DNA of 64,000 bases from Ceratorhiza oryzae-sativae (Eukaryota > Basidiomycota > Agaricomycetes > Cantharellales > Ceratobasidiaceae). Below the pieces are notes generated by a model. That model ran no database searches. It had not been told where the DNA came from and saw only the letters and a list, made by a program, of their open reading frames with translations. Made by a program: the position numbers and the translations under genes. Shown here piece by piece: positions 13,001 through 23,425 of the stretch; the first letter of the stretch is position 1; every line of letters begins with the position of its first letter. The stretch covers positions 62,001-126,000 of the forward strand of contig JARWMV010000242.1 of NCBI GenBank assembly GCA_030998015.1. The letters run 5' to 3'.

Positions 13001-13574
13001 AGGAGTCCAACTGGAGCTCCTTGGGTTTGTTTGCACACATGTGTAAGGGCTTTGTGATGCAGTGCTTCAGGCATATTGGTGAGTTAAACTTCATGTCCTT
13101 TCCATCCCAATCAATATCAGGGTTATGGAATTTGAGCCATGACATGCCCAGGACTAAATCATTTTTGCCAACATTCACAACATAAGCACTGAGAATTTCT
13201 TGGTGCTCCTGAATGCACAACTCAAAGGTGCAATAGTGGGTCACAGACCCTGAGTTGATCTGCCTTCCATCAATTATTTGTAGTTTTTTTGGCGTTTTGA
13301 GGGAGACAGTAGGGATACAATATTGTTTAACAAGATCTTTGTGGATAAATACTGATGTGGCCCCTGAATCAATCATGGCCCATCCATTGAATTTTTTCAT
13401 ATTATAAGCAGACTTGTGTTTGGGGTTTATGCACAGAGGGAATGCATGAAAGAAAAACTGGAGTTGTGATTGGTTTCCTAACAACATACATTCCATTTCC
13501 ATATTTTTATTTTCATTCTGCGCATTTTGTAACATAACGCCCAAGACTGCCCCCCTGGTGTGGTTTGAGCCCAT
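10100..13574 (-). pseudogene. Element A pol: protease, RT, RNase H, integrase, chromodomain (broken)
   Basis: Read right to left. 13574-12573 holds the aspartic protease (AMIDSGATSVFIH) and the start of RT, including motif A (FTKFDLKWG). Stops near 12500 and 12580 interrupt the frame. 12476-11397 holds the rest of RT and RNase H, with the catalytic box YMDN in place of YMDD, then the RNase H Asp (ETDASGYATGAVL) and NGQVDILSRLSRH. The integrase core (11396-10755) is in several frames. 10754-10224 is the integrase tail with the KVGPF-type GPY/F module. The chromodomain at 10100-10230 carries a stop. The protein cannot be made as one chain, and the D-to-N change would inactivate RT anyway. The order protease, RT, RNase H, integrase identifies Ty3/gypsy. 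Confidence 0.9.
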
Positions 13575-14917
13575 TCTTTTACCAACTCATCATCAGTTGT
13601 TTCTACATCCTCAACCACTGCCTTGTATCCTGATATCTTGGCTGAGGGGCATTTGGCAGCAATGTGGCTGTGCCCTCCACAGTTATAGCAGGTGTTTGTC
13701 CCCTTCCCTTTTCCTGCACTATCCAGATCCATTGCATCTGGGTCCTTTGCCTTAGGGGCTGCCAGTGGATGATTATCCTTCTTTATGTCCTTGAAGGATT
13801 CTTGCACGTTGGCATTGCTGCCATTGTAGTGGACCGTTGGAACTGTGAAGCCCTTTGCATTGGGCCCAATGGCCACAATTTGACCTTTTACAGCCCTGCT
13901 GTCCTTAATCTTGTATACCCGTTCCCCATTCTTGAATTTCTCCTTTTGGGGAGTGCTTTGGGGGTTATTTGTCAGCCTACTGGACAAGGCATTGTTGCTG
14001 CTGGACTTGTTACCCCCATGGGATGTCCTTTTGCTGCCAAACAAGATGAGGTGGCAGTCAATTTCCAGGGCCTGCTGCATGAGCTGGGCAAAGGTTTTGG
14101 TACAGGGGTCATAGTTTTGGGCTACCATGCTGTCTGTCATGTCTGATGATAGACCATCATAAAACTGGTCATGCATGGCTGCATCGTTGTAGTTGAGCCC
14201 TGTTGAGTATAAATTGAATAGGGTGAGGTAATCTTGAACTGTCTTGGATTGTTTGAGTTTCTGCCACTTATTGCAGTTATTTTTGGTGTGGTTCAGATCC
14301 CCATAACAGGTGGTAAACTCCTGCCAAAATAGGTTGGCATCATGAAGCCATGGGATTGTAGTTCCAGGGTTTAAAATTTCAAACTCCTTGTATGAGTTAA
14401 TCATTCTGCAGCAGATCCCTCAAGGTAGGACATGATGAAGGCAACCACCTGGTCAGCAGAATGCCTGCTCATATTTGTATTAATATATTGCACACACACA
14501 TCCTGAAGGAGATGGCGTCTTCACACTTGTGCCATCAAATTTTTGTGGAGCAGCCATCTTAACCTTTGTGGTTGATCCACTTGAGGGAATAGTGGCTGGT
14601 GGTGGCTGGGTTGTGCTGGAGGATGATGGTACTTGAGCAGCCCAGGGCCACCCAAGGAGGTGTTGATTTGTGCTATGATGGGTGATTGTGGTTTGGAGGA
14701 TGGCTAACATCCCAACTAGATTGTTGACATTGGTGGCCAGTCCAGCCACATCAGCATCTATCTTTGTCTGATTTGTGGTGAGTTTAGCCTTGAGTGAATC
14801 CATGTAGGTTTTGTTATTGTGTTCAACATCTCCAATACCATTTTGGAGGTTGTTAGTTTGTTCTTGTAGTTTGTCCATTGATTGAAGCATATAAATGACC
14901 TTATCTCCATCAGACAT
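13478..14917 (-). pseudogene. Element A gag (broken)
   Basis: The frame 14917-14480 matches the N-terminal coiled region of element C gag; 14404-13478 matches its capsid and nucleocapsid parts. A frameshift and stops separate them at 14405-14490. The nucleocapsid has one CX2CX4HX4C knuckle (CYNCGGHSHIAAKC). Element C gag ends with a TAA after DELVKE. Here that codon reads TGG, so the gag frame runs on and overlaps the start of pol by 97 nt in a different frame. Confidence 0.85.
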
Positions 14918-14942
14918 ATTTGCCCAAACAGGGGCAGGGGTT

Positions 14943-16252
14943 TGTTACAGGTCAGGGTACACTTGAATATCTAGAGCTTAAGCAAATGTAGATATGTTAG
15001 TATACTCTAATTGTACTCAATACTTCTTAGACTAGAGCAAGAAGGCTCAAAGTAGTTGCAATGCAATCAAGTAACACTCAAGGTAGTCTTAATCTTTCAC
15101 AGTGTAAACTGACTAATTTATAGGTATAAAGAGCAAGACTACTATGGTCAGGTTCCCTTAGATATCTTAAATGTAGTTCAGCCCTAGTTGCTTGGACTAA
15201 CTGATACTAATCTTAATACTAGACTTAAGCAATAGCTTATAGGATAGATGGAGGGCTGCCTAATGCATGTACTTCCTCAGCTACAGGTACTTAGATTTCC
15301 TCTAATAGCTGGTACTTAATGTCACACTCAATCAGGCAATATTGTATCCTTATATATCTCTGTATATAAGATACAATGAATCAGACAGTATATAACTAAT
15401 ATGGTACTTTATTCCTCAGTACTAGTTATATAAGAAATCACACACAGACAAGAGAAATAGAAAGAGAAAAGAAACCAATAACCGGTCTGGGTTGAGTAGA
15501 GGAGGGAGGAGGTGGTCTGGAAGGGCCTCAGAGGAGGTCCTTTTATACCCTCAGGAGGGCATTCCAGAGCCAAATAGATACATGCATGCCAGTGCAATCA
15601 TCAAAAGTGGGTACTGCTATACTTGGGGTACACCCTAGCCCAGTATAGGATAAAAGAGTAAAGACAGGGTGTGGATCAAAGGCATTGATGCATCTGAGAC
15701 CTGCTATTGGCTTGTAGATCATATTATCATAGTATATACATGTAATGAATGGAGGCTACATCTCAGAGAGTCATAAAGTGAGTCAGAGAAGCTTCTGGAT
15801 CAATTTGGGAAGCTCTCCTGACTGACTGGAGTCATTAGATCTTGATTGATGGTCCAGTAAGATTCTAATGATCTTCGGGCCATTCCGGCGCGAGGATCCG
15901 GTGGATCGCGACGATCTTCGGGCAGCAGATACCGCCGAAGATTAGCTATCGATAGAGCACAAGATCGCTTTGATAGCGTAAGCGGTTGCCGAGATATGAG
16001 TGATGCGATGTTGTAATCAATATCTCCTGATAAGAGGAAATATCGCAACCTCTATATCTCCCTGAGTTCTTAAGATAAAATCATGATAAAATATGCGTTG
16101 GAAAGAGGAGATTTTGTACTATTTAATGGAACACAAATAGTACAAATTTGAATGCATACAAATTCATTTAATTTCAAGAAAAACTACAGAGGCATCGCTT
16201 GAGGTTGGCAGAGCAGACTAAAATAATAGAAAAATGTTAGTGATCCATAACA
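14943..16252 (-). mobile_element. Solo LTR of family B inside element A
   Basis: 1310-bp LTR with TGTTA...TAACA ends, flanked by the 5-bp duplication GGGTT (14938-14942 and 16253-16257). Removing it restores the sequence seen just upstream of gag in element C (near 60610), which fixes the insertion site. It retains most CpGs, including the GC-rich stretch near 15885-15925, so it is among the younger LTR-B copies. The TATAAAAG box of the LTR is intact on the minus strand (around 15540). Confidence 0.9.
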
Positions 16253-16257
16253 GGGTT

Positions 16258-17530
16258 GGTGACACCATTTCAGAAGAACCTTGAGTAGATTTTTAAGAGT
16301 GACAGAGACAGTAAGGAAGTACAGGAAATTGAGAGTTGTTTTGATAGTAAAGGATTTTGGTTCCCTGCACAAGTCTATAGATTTCAAAATTTCCAACTCC
16401 TTTGAACCTTAGCCACATATCATCCAAGTCCCAACTTTTGGTGTCTTGACAACAATATGGGCACTCCACCCTCTTTAGTTTAGTTTGATCCCAGAGGAGT
16501 GTTTCCTTGGGGAGGATTGATTTGGGCCACCAGAAGGGGTGATTCTTCCTGAATTGGTGAGCTTGTGCCACTTAGAAAGGTGGGGTGAGGGAGGTCTGAC
16601 AGTGTTGAGAAGACAGGGAAGGTGTACTTGTGGGGTTCAAGGTTTTCTTGGACTAGTGCTTCTAGTCTGAGATGGTCATGGAGGAGGGATAGGTAGTCCT
16701 CCTGATGTTCACATAGTCACTCAGTAAGGTATGTGCAACAGGCCTTGGCTTCGTGAAGTTTTTCACAAGTCTCTTCATACTTATTTCAGTAATAACAGTA
16801 CCTGTCTTGGAAGTTTTCGATAGTATTTAACAGGTGACAAAGGAGTTGTTGGCCGATGTTCTCCAGCTTATAGCTGGTTGTGGGGGATGGTGTAGTAGTA
16901 TAAAAATTTGTCCTTTTTAGGACAATAGGGGCAGCACACAGGGAAGGTGGCTCCATTTGATCAGTGGCAGATTTTGCACTCAGGGGCACCCAGCTTGGTG
17001 ACAAAAGCTTGTTGGGCTTGTCCAACTTTCTGGGGGTGGACTTTGACAATTACTACTCAGTTAAAATTGATGTGTCCAGCCTCTGCAAGGATATCTTCAA
17101 CTGAATTGAGGGTGAAGCAGTGAATAGACAGGTGTCTGAACCACCTGCACAAATTGCAGTGCTGGTCTTCTGTAAAAGGTTGTGCCACTTGAGGGCCTGT
17201 TCCGTCAGAGACGTATTTGAGCAAGAGCAAGATAAAAGAAAAATAGACTCTTTCCCAAGTCTATTGGAATAGGAAGGTGACCTCTGTTGCTCAACTACTT
17301 ATGGGCAATGAGCAACCCCACCTCTTGTCAACAGAAGAGATTAGAGAACTGAAGCTTGTTACAATGTGTGGGGGACCTGGCTACGCAAGGTTTCACAGAG
17401 GCACATATAGGGCAACAATGTCTCATGGCTGTGGATAGGTGGAGTGGGATTGGGGAAGGCAACAGGGAGTTATCTTGAGACAATGCTGATGGTGTTCCAG
17501 ACGTATCCCAGACAACACTGAGACTTACAA
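16258..17530 (-). pseudogene. Element A leader with pre-gag reading frames
   Basis: This 1.3-kb leader sits between the PBS and gag and parallels 60655-61890 in element C. It has a zinc-knuckle frame (CNLCRWFRHLSIHC, about 17110-17155), then in the same frame a TGA followed by a second cysteine-rich stretch, and a coiled-coil-like frame with KLENIGQQLLCHLLNTIENF (near 16800-16880). The same frames, stops and frame changes appear in element C. Conservation between two diverged copies suggests a real pre-gag coding unit, perhaps spliced, but no intact protein can be assigned. Confidence 0.45.
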
Positions 17531-17533
17531 TTG

Positions 17534-17548
17534 TCAAGAACTTGACCT
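17534..17548 (-). promoter_or_regulatory. Self-priming PBS of element A
   Basis: Two nt inside the 5' LTR, the minus strand reads AGGTCAAGTTCTTGA. This is the exact reverse complement of minus-strand TCAAGAACTTGACCT at 17618-17632 within the LTR, about 33 nt after the TATA box (TATATAAA, 17658-17665), where transcription should start. Tf1/sushi-type elements prime from the RNA 5' end in this way. Confidence 0.65.
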
Positions 17549-17550
17549 GA

Positions 17551-18054
17551 TGTCAACAACAACAAGTCAGGCACCAAGGAAAATAGTAAGAAAATAAAAG
17601 AACTTGTATTCAACAAGAGGTCAAGTTCTTGAGGAGTCCTCTGCAAACTTGACCTGGTTTATATACATAGTACAAGCCACATCATAACAAACAAGTCCAT
17701 ACAGTGAGTCACAACTGATAAGAGATAGAAGCAGTAGAAGCAACTGCAGAACTGCGGAATTTCACATCAGAGTTGAAATATGTCTTGGTTATTGGCCTGG
17801 AACATCCCCTGAATCACATGACACAGATATACCATAAAAGGCAAGTATGTTTTGAAGATGATCTCATAAAATGTAATAAATGAGAAAATATTATAGAGTG
17901 GATATATGCATGTTAGAGATGTCTTGCCAGCACACTGGCATGCTGGCATCAAGGGAAACTGAATTGCATCAGCTGATAAATCAATTCAGTTTCCCTTGAT
18001 GCCAGTGTGCCAGCATGCTGGCAAGACATCTCTAATGCATGTCAGTTTGTGACA
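17551..18054 (-). repeat. 5' LTR of element A, interrupted by a MITE
   Basis: 375 bp of LTR plus a 121-bp MITE and its 8-bp duplication (which accounts for the extra length). The TATA box on the minus strand is TATATAAA at 17658-17665. The LTR resumes with ATGCATGTCAGTTTGTGACA after the MITE. Confidence 0.9.
17914..18034. mobile_element. hAT-like MITE, 121 bp near-palindrome
   Basis: Ends are TAGAGATG...CATCTCTA. Two 53-bp arms flank a 15-nt centre, with a few mismatches where CACA and CATG sub-repeats are swapped. The 8-bp flanks are both ATGCATGT, present once at this position in the other LTR copies, so this is a true target duplication. An 8-bp duplication and TAGNG-type ends are typical of the hAT superfamily. 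No coding capacity. Confidence 0.8.
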
Positions 18055-18059
18055 CCTGG

Positions 18060-18540
18060 GGTGTTTCTAGCCTGTTCAATATTGTTTCCTTTTTTGCTCA
18101 AAAGTGTGACGATGTATGGCTATCCCTTGACCACCTATCCATAGCTCCCACTTTTCTCAACCAGCCAGTATTTTTCAATATTTTCATATCTCAAGTCCTG
18201 GGCTGCTATCAGCCTCCCAAACTTCATTAAGGTTGTGATCCCAAGTGCTGATACAGTTTTAAGGCTGGCTAGTCTAATGGGTAGGGTACCCATCCCCTCT
18301 TGCTGATGTAAGCTCATTAATCAAAGGTCACATGTTCAACTCCCCACTTGTCCAACTTTTTTGACTTATTTTGAGCAGGTTTATTGATTTTAGACATTTT
18401 TCTAAAATAAGGCATATCCCAATTTGGTGTGTGATTAGTTTGGGATTTGGCATGCTTGAAGGTAATCTGAAGTGATTTCCAGCAATGTGGGTGATTGAGT
18501 GGTTTGTGTGATTTGAGTGATTTGAAGTGATTTGAGGTGA
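18060..18540 (-). repeat. Foldback 1, right arm, distal piece
   Basis: Reverse complement of 8651-9131. It continues the right arm after the second CCTGG (18055-18059). The outer end is GTGATTTGAGGTGA, one mismatch from the left arm end. Confidence 0.85.
18262..18362 (+). ncRNA. tRNA-like Pol III unit, right-arm copy
   Basis: Mirror copy of the unit at 8829-8930, here on the plus strand: A-box-like 18266-18281, B-box-like 18333-18343, T6 at 18357-18362. Stem pairing is poor. Having two inverted copies means divergent transcripts could read into the flanking arms. Confidence 0.45.
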
Positions 18541-18543
18541 TAT

Positions 18544-19847
18544 TGTTATGGATCACTAACATTTTCTATTATTTTAGTCAGCTCTGCCAACCTGAAGCAA
18601 TGCCTCTGTAATTAATTGTGAAATACTTGAATTTGTATGTGTCTGAATTTGTACTATTTGTGTTCTATTAAATATTACAAATTTCCTGCTTTCCAACACA
18701 TATTTTATTAAGTTTTTATGATAAGATCTCAGAGAGATACAGACATTGCAATATTTCCTCTTATCAGGAGATATTGATTACAACATCACACGCTCATATC
18801 TTGGCACCTGCTTATGCTATCAAAGCAACCTTATGCTCTATCAATAGCTAATCTTCAGCAGTACCTGCTGCCCAAAGATTGTTGCAATCTACCAGATCCT
18901 CACACCAGAATGGTCCAAAGATCATTAGAATCTTACTGGACCATCAATCAAGATCTAATGACTCCAGTGAGTCAGGAGAGCCTTCCAAATTGATCCAGAA
19001 GCTTCTCTGACTCACCTTATGACTCACTGAGATGTAGCCTCTATTCATTACATGATATACTATGATAATATGATCTACAAGCCAATAGCAGGTCTCAGAT
19101 GCATCAATGCCTTTGTTCACACCCTGTCTTTACTCTCTTATCCTATACTGGGCTAGGGTGTACCCCAAGTATAGCAGTACCCTCTTCTGATGATTGCACT
19201 GGCATGCATGTATCTATTTGGCTCTGGAATGCCCTCCTCAGGGCAAAAAGGACTTCCTCTGAGGCCCTTCCAGACCACCTCCCTCCTACTCTACTCAACC
19301 CAGACTGGTTATTGGTTACTTTTCTCTTTCTATTTCTCTTGTCTGTGTGTGATTTCTTATATAACTAGTACTGAGGAATAAATTACCATATTAGTTATAT
19401 ACTGTCTGATTCATTGTATCTTATATACAGAGATATATAAGGATACAATATTGCCTGATTGAGCATGACATTAAGTACCAGCTATTAGAGGAAATCTAAG
19501 TACCTGTAGCTGAGGAAGTACATGCATTAGGCAGCCCACCATCTATCCTATAAGCTATCACTTAAGTCTAGTATTAAGATTAGTATCAGTTAGTCCAAGC
19601 AACTAGGGCTGAACTACATTTAAGATATCTAAGGGAGCCTGACCATAGTAGTCTTCCTCTTTCTACCTATAAATTAGTCAGTTTACACTGTGAAAGATTA
19701 AGACTACCTTGAATGTTACTTGATTGCATTGCAACTACTTTGAGCCTTCTTACTCTAGACTAAGAAGTATTGAGTACAATTAGAGTATACTAACATATCT
19801 ACATTTGCTTAAGCTCTAGATATTCAAGTGTAACCTGACCCATAACA
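18544..19847 (+). mobile_element. Solo LTR of family B, heavily CpG-depleted copy
   Basis: 1304-bp LTR, TGTTATGG...CATAACA. Almost every CpG of the other copies is TpG or CpA here (compare 18880-18930 with 49250-49290), and the TATAAAAG box is changed to GCAAAAAG. Flanks (GATAT and CAGAG) do not match, so the duplication is lost or the copy was rearranged. It abuts the outer end of foldback 1. Confidence 0.85.
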
Positions 19848-20186
19848 CAGAGCTCATGCCATGCCATGTAAACTTGTTGAAATTTCTCACTTCCAATTAC
19901 AGCAAATAGCTGTATTAATGTTCTATGTATTCTAATCATACATTGAAGGAATATATATACTAGTTCAGGAGGAATCAACCTTGCAAAGCTTATGTATCAC
20001 ATGAGGCAACACTTATTCAAGCTGGTGTACAATTGGCTAGATGCCCTGACTATCATTAATCTTAAGACAGTGCATTCTGTTGTTGGACAAATAAAAGTTG
20101 GTGGTTGTAATACCTATGCAATTATTGATCATAGCCAAGGTGTGCACATGCAATTCAATGACAAAACAGGCAGCCTGACCCTGAAC
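19848..20186. other. Short spacer, no clear gene
   Basis: A 76-codon plus-strand frame at 19992-20219 (HSVVGQIKVGGCNTYAIIDHS) runs into the foldback end. Its phrases recall retropepsin or gag-pol spacer peptides but are too short to place. Nothing else is visible. Confidence 0.3.
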
Positions 20187-20188
20187 TA

Positions 20189-21634
20189 CACTGGGCAACA
20201 AATCAAATGGGACATGTGACCATCTGACAGAGAATCAGCTGTAAAAGATGAAGGATAGACAATATCAGACACATGTGTTAGTAGAATATATAGCTTTATG
20301 CCATGTGATTTCCCTGGCAAAATTTCAGGACAACAGCTTGACTCTATGACAAGATAATGTTTGGAGAAATTTTTGGCTGTCCCATTTGATTTGACAATTT
20401 GTACCTGCATGCTCATGCTGAGTAAAAACAGGCTAGCCTGCTCATTTCCTGGTCAATTTATCTGAAATAAAATATGGCGGGCATCTTTTAAACACCATAA
20501 GAGTATGTTTTTGGAGTTTCAGCATGTTGGGATGCACTAATAGAAAGTTATAGGATGTTCAAGATGCTAGGTTTGCATGCTCTCCCACCCCTTGTTTCAC
20601 ACTGATTTATGCAGTTCATCTAATACAAATGACATTAAGACATTCAATGATTGTTTATAAGCTCTAAATACATGAATGAAACCAGCTGAGAGGCACAAAC
20701 AGGAGTGGAAGTAGCTGGGATACATTTTCATGCATACACCCAATGGAATAAACCAGTCATGCTGAGGGCAGGAGTTCAGCTGGAGGTCTAAAAGCTACAT
20801 GGATTATAGTAACCCTGGGAGGGCATCTTTGATCTAAGTTTCAAGGGGACAGGGCAAAGACAAGGAAGGTTACAGACCATGCAATACAAAAATTGGACTT
20901 TTTGATCAGATTTACTATGAGATTGGAGACAATTTGCACTGCATGGTCTGTAACCTTCCTTGTCTTTGCCCTGTCCCCTTGAAACTTAGATCAAAGATGC
21001 CCTCCCAGGGTTACTATAATCCATGTAGCTTTTAGACCTCCAGCTGAACTCCTGCCCTCAGCATGACTGGTTTATTCCATTGGGTGTATGCATGAAAATG
21101 TATCCCAGCTACTTCCACTCCTGTTTGTGCCCCTCAGCTGGTTTCATTCATGTATTTAGAGCTTATAAACAATCATTGAATGTCTTAATGTCATTTGTAT
21201 TAGATGAACTGCATAAATCAGTGTGAAACAAGGGGTGGGAGAGCATGCAAACCTAGCATCTTGAACATCCTATAACTTTCTATTAGTGCATCCCAACATG
21301 CTGAAACTCCAAAAACATACTCTTATGGTGTTTAAAAGATGCCCACCATATTTTATTTCAGATAAATTGACCAGGAAATGAGCAGGCTAGCCTGTTTTTA
21401 CTCAGCATGAGCATGCAGGTACAAATTGTCAAATCAAATGGGACAGCCAAAAATTTCTCCAAACATTATCTTGTCATAGAGTCAAGCTGTTGTCCTGAAA
21501 TTTTGCCAGGGAAATCACATGGCATAAAGCTATATATTCTACTAACACATGTGTCTGATATTGTCTATCCTTCATCTTTTACAGCTGATTCTCTGTCAGA
21601 TGGTCACATGTCCCATTTGATTTGTTGCCCAGTG
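20189..21634. mobile_element. Foldback 2: two 695-bp arms, 56-nt loop
   Basis: Arms 20189-20883 and 20940-21634 are inverted copies of exactly equal length with only a few transitions between them; loop 20884-20939. Ends are CACTGGGCAACAAATC / GATTTGTTGCCCAGTG, flanked by TA on both sides (20187-20188 and 21635-21636). The same 76-codon frame appears in both arms and is not evidence of coding. A TA duplication suggests Tc1/mariner-type mobilisation, though the CACTG ends also recall CACTA elements. No transposase inside. Confidence 0.85.
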
Positions 21635-21636
21635 TA

Positions 21637-23369
21637 AATCAGACACTCCAAGGGCTGAAGTCCCCACCACCAATTCCCCTGTATTAGCCCATGCACTTTT
21701 CTGTCATCCAATTGTACTCATTCTAAAGTGTACCCTTTGTCAACCCCAGTCTTTTGATAGCCTATAAATCAATAGCTTCACATTGTATTCTACCTGCAGT
21801 CTATTTTTTTTATATCAGTGATTTGGCTTGCTTGAATCTTGTGACTGGGTTAAGGAGTCAGGACCGAATGAATGTTTGTGGCACTCTGGACTTCCAAGAA
21901 GTGTAGCAAAAATATCAAGTTGCCTTCTGACAAACTTTCCATGTGTCAAAAAAGGGGACTGAGCAGTAATTTCCCTGAATGGATTATATAAAAGTCCCGT
22001 CCGGAACGCCATGGAGTCCTGGAGTTTGGTTAACTCCCAACACTTCTGACAGTGCTGGATATGAATGGGGAGAACATTGCTGTTGATTGAGCGACTTGTG
22101 CATTTGTTTGGATATGACACAATGGATAATCCCAGGCGGTACATCAGCATGTATATGAGAGAAAGTACAAACGGGGATAGAACATGTAATATCGGAGACA
22201 GAGAGAAAGGGACAGTACAACATCGATTTAAGTTCGATGTATGCGTGGGATCGTTCAACACTCTTACACTGAACCACATACATCCTGGCATGGCTCCTGT
22301 TTAACTAATGGGTATCAGACTGTCAGAGGAGTACAACGCTAAACCGTGGAGCCATTCTCAGTCACAAATGATGTCTCACAGGCTTCCATGCATAATTGGC
22401 AAATATAGAGATTAAACAAATGAACCTTACACACCCCTATGTTGCTACCGCGGAATTCGGCACACGAACAAACTTCGGGTGAAGTGCTGCAGCCTTGTTC
22501 TCACAGCTGCCGCGGTACCTTCACTCTATCTGTGGTAGCTAGTTCCAAGCCGACTTCACTTCGCTTCACTCACACATAGTCCAACGTATAGCAACGCGCT
22601 TTACTCGTACGTACAGCACCACATTTAGATTACATGCGGTTAGTGCAGCGGCTGGAACATTCATTCCTTGCCAGTTCGTTCCTGGGCATCCATAAAGGTA
22701 CGCTGACCAATTTTTTCAATATGCACAATTATCCCAGGACATCGAGTCCTCTTCAAAATCTTATTGAATAATCACTTGCAGCGCCTTTTTTCGTTCGTCT
22801 CAACGTCACCTAACGTCTACTGTGCAGTACCTAAGTAAGTCAGTGAAGTGACCCGGTTGGTGCCTGACGCAGTCGACCAGCCCTGAATCTGGCTTGGGAA
22901 GGTCCCGACCTTAAACTTCCCTCACGTTCATTTGACCCATCAATTTCTGGTTCTCTCCACGCTGACGCATGGAAATGGGCCCGGCATCAACCGGAGATAC
23001 ACTTGGAATTGGTTGGGGTCCCGATATATTCGAGCACTGGCAATCTATTGCTCCATAGATCGCTATACTCAACGTCCATTGACGTGGGTCTGGAACTGGG
23101 GTACTCACACTCGGTAGGATCATCCATCTTAGTAACAACCCTGGTTCCATGCCATTGTGCGACGATCATATCATGGGGAAGGGACTAATCGGCAACACCT
23201 ACCGTACTCCGGTACTGGTAAATCATCCCGAGGTACACTGGGACAGCCTCGAGGAGGGCAAGCGAACAAGATCCCATCGATTGGGCGGGGATTTTCACAA
23301 ATTCGAAGCCAGTCGAGTATCCCAGCAAATGCCTTGTGTTATCCGAGAACTCGGCGTCAGGGTGGGCGA
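21637..23369. other. Spacer between foldback 2 and the toxin-like cluster
   Basis: No confident gene. Frames up to 158 codons on the minus strand near 21815-22291 lack domains and overlap each other. 22138-22262 resembles 3565-3700 (shared CATCGATAT/TTTAAG and GTTCAACA blocks). From about 22440 composition shifts to the CpG-rich host type. Confidence 0.35.
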
Positions 23370-23377
23370 TATAAAAG
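23370..23377 (+). promoter_or_regulatory. TATA box of the first toxin-like gene
   Basis: TATAAAAG lies 49 nt upstream of the ATG at 23426, a usual spacing for a fungal core promoter with a short leader. Confidence 0.5.
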
Positions 23378-23425
23378 ATAAAAAGTGCTGGCAGGGCCAC
23401 TTCTATCCCTATCCTCGACTCGAAG

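Larger units (their letters stand above)
9681..18054 (-). mobile_element. Ty3/gypsy chromodomain-type retrotransposon A (nested, inactive)
   Basis: Complete insertion bounded by LTRs 9681-10056 and 17551-18054 with the 5-bp target duplication CCTGG on both sides (9676-9680 and 18055-18059). LTR ends are TGTCA...TGACA. The element reads on the minus strand as 5' LTR, PBS, leader ORF, gag, pol, PPT, 3' LTR. It contains a solo LTR-B (14943-16252) and a MITE (17914-18034). Without these it would be about 6.9 kb, matching element C. Gag and pol have several stops and frameshifts, and the RT box is YMDN. It was inserted into foldback 1. Confidence 0.9.

Noticed and set aside
18544..19847. Reading 18544-19847 and 14943-16252 as the two LTRs of one element
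   Set aside because: They are in opposite orientation, and 14943-16252 has its own target duplication inside element A.
20186..20416. Identical 76-codon frames at 20186-20416 (minus) and 21407-21637 (plus) as a duplicated gene
   Set aside because: They are the same sequence in the two arms of foldback 2; the duplication is explained by the inverted repeat and no coding signature is seen.
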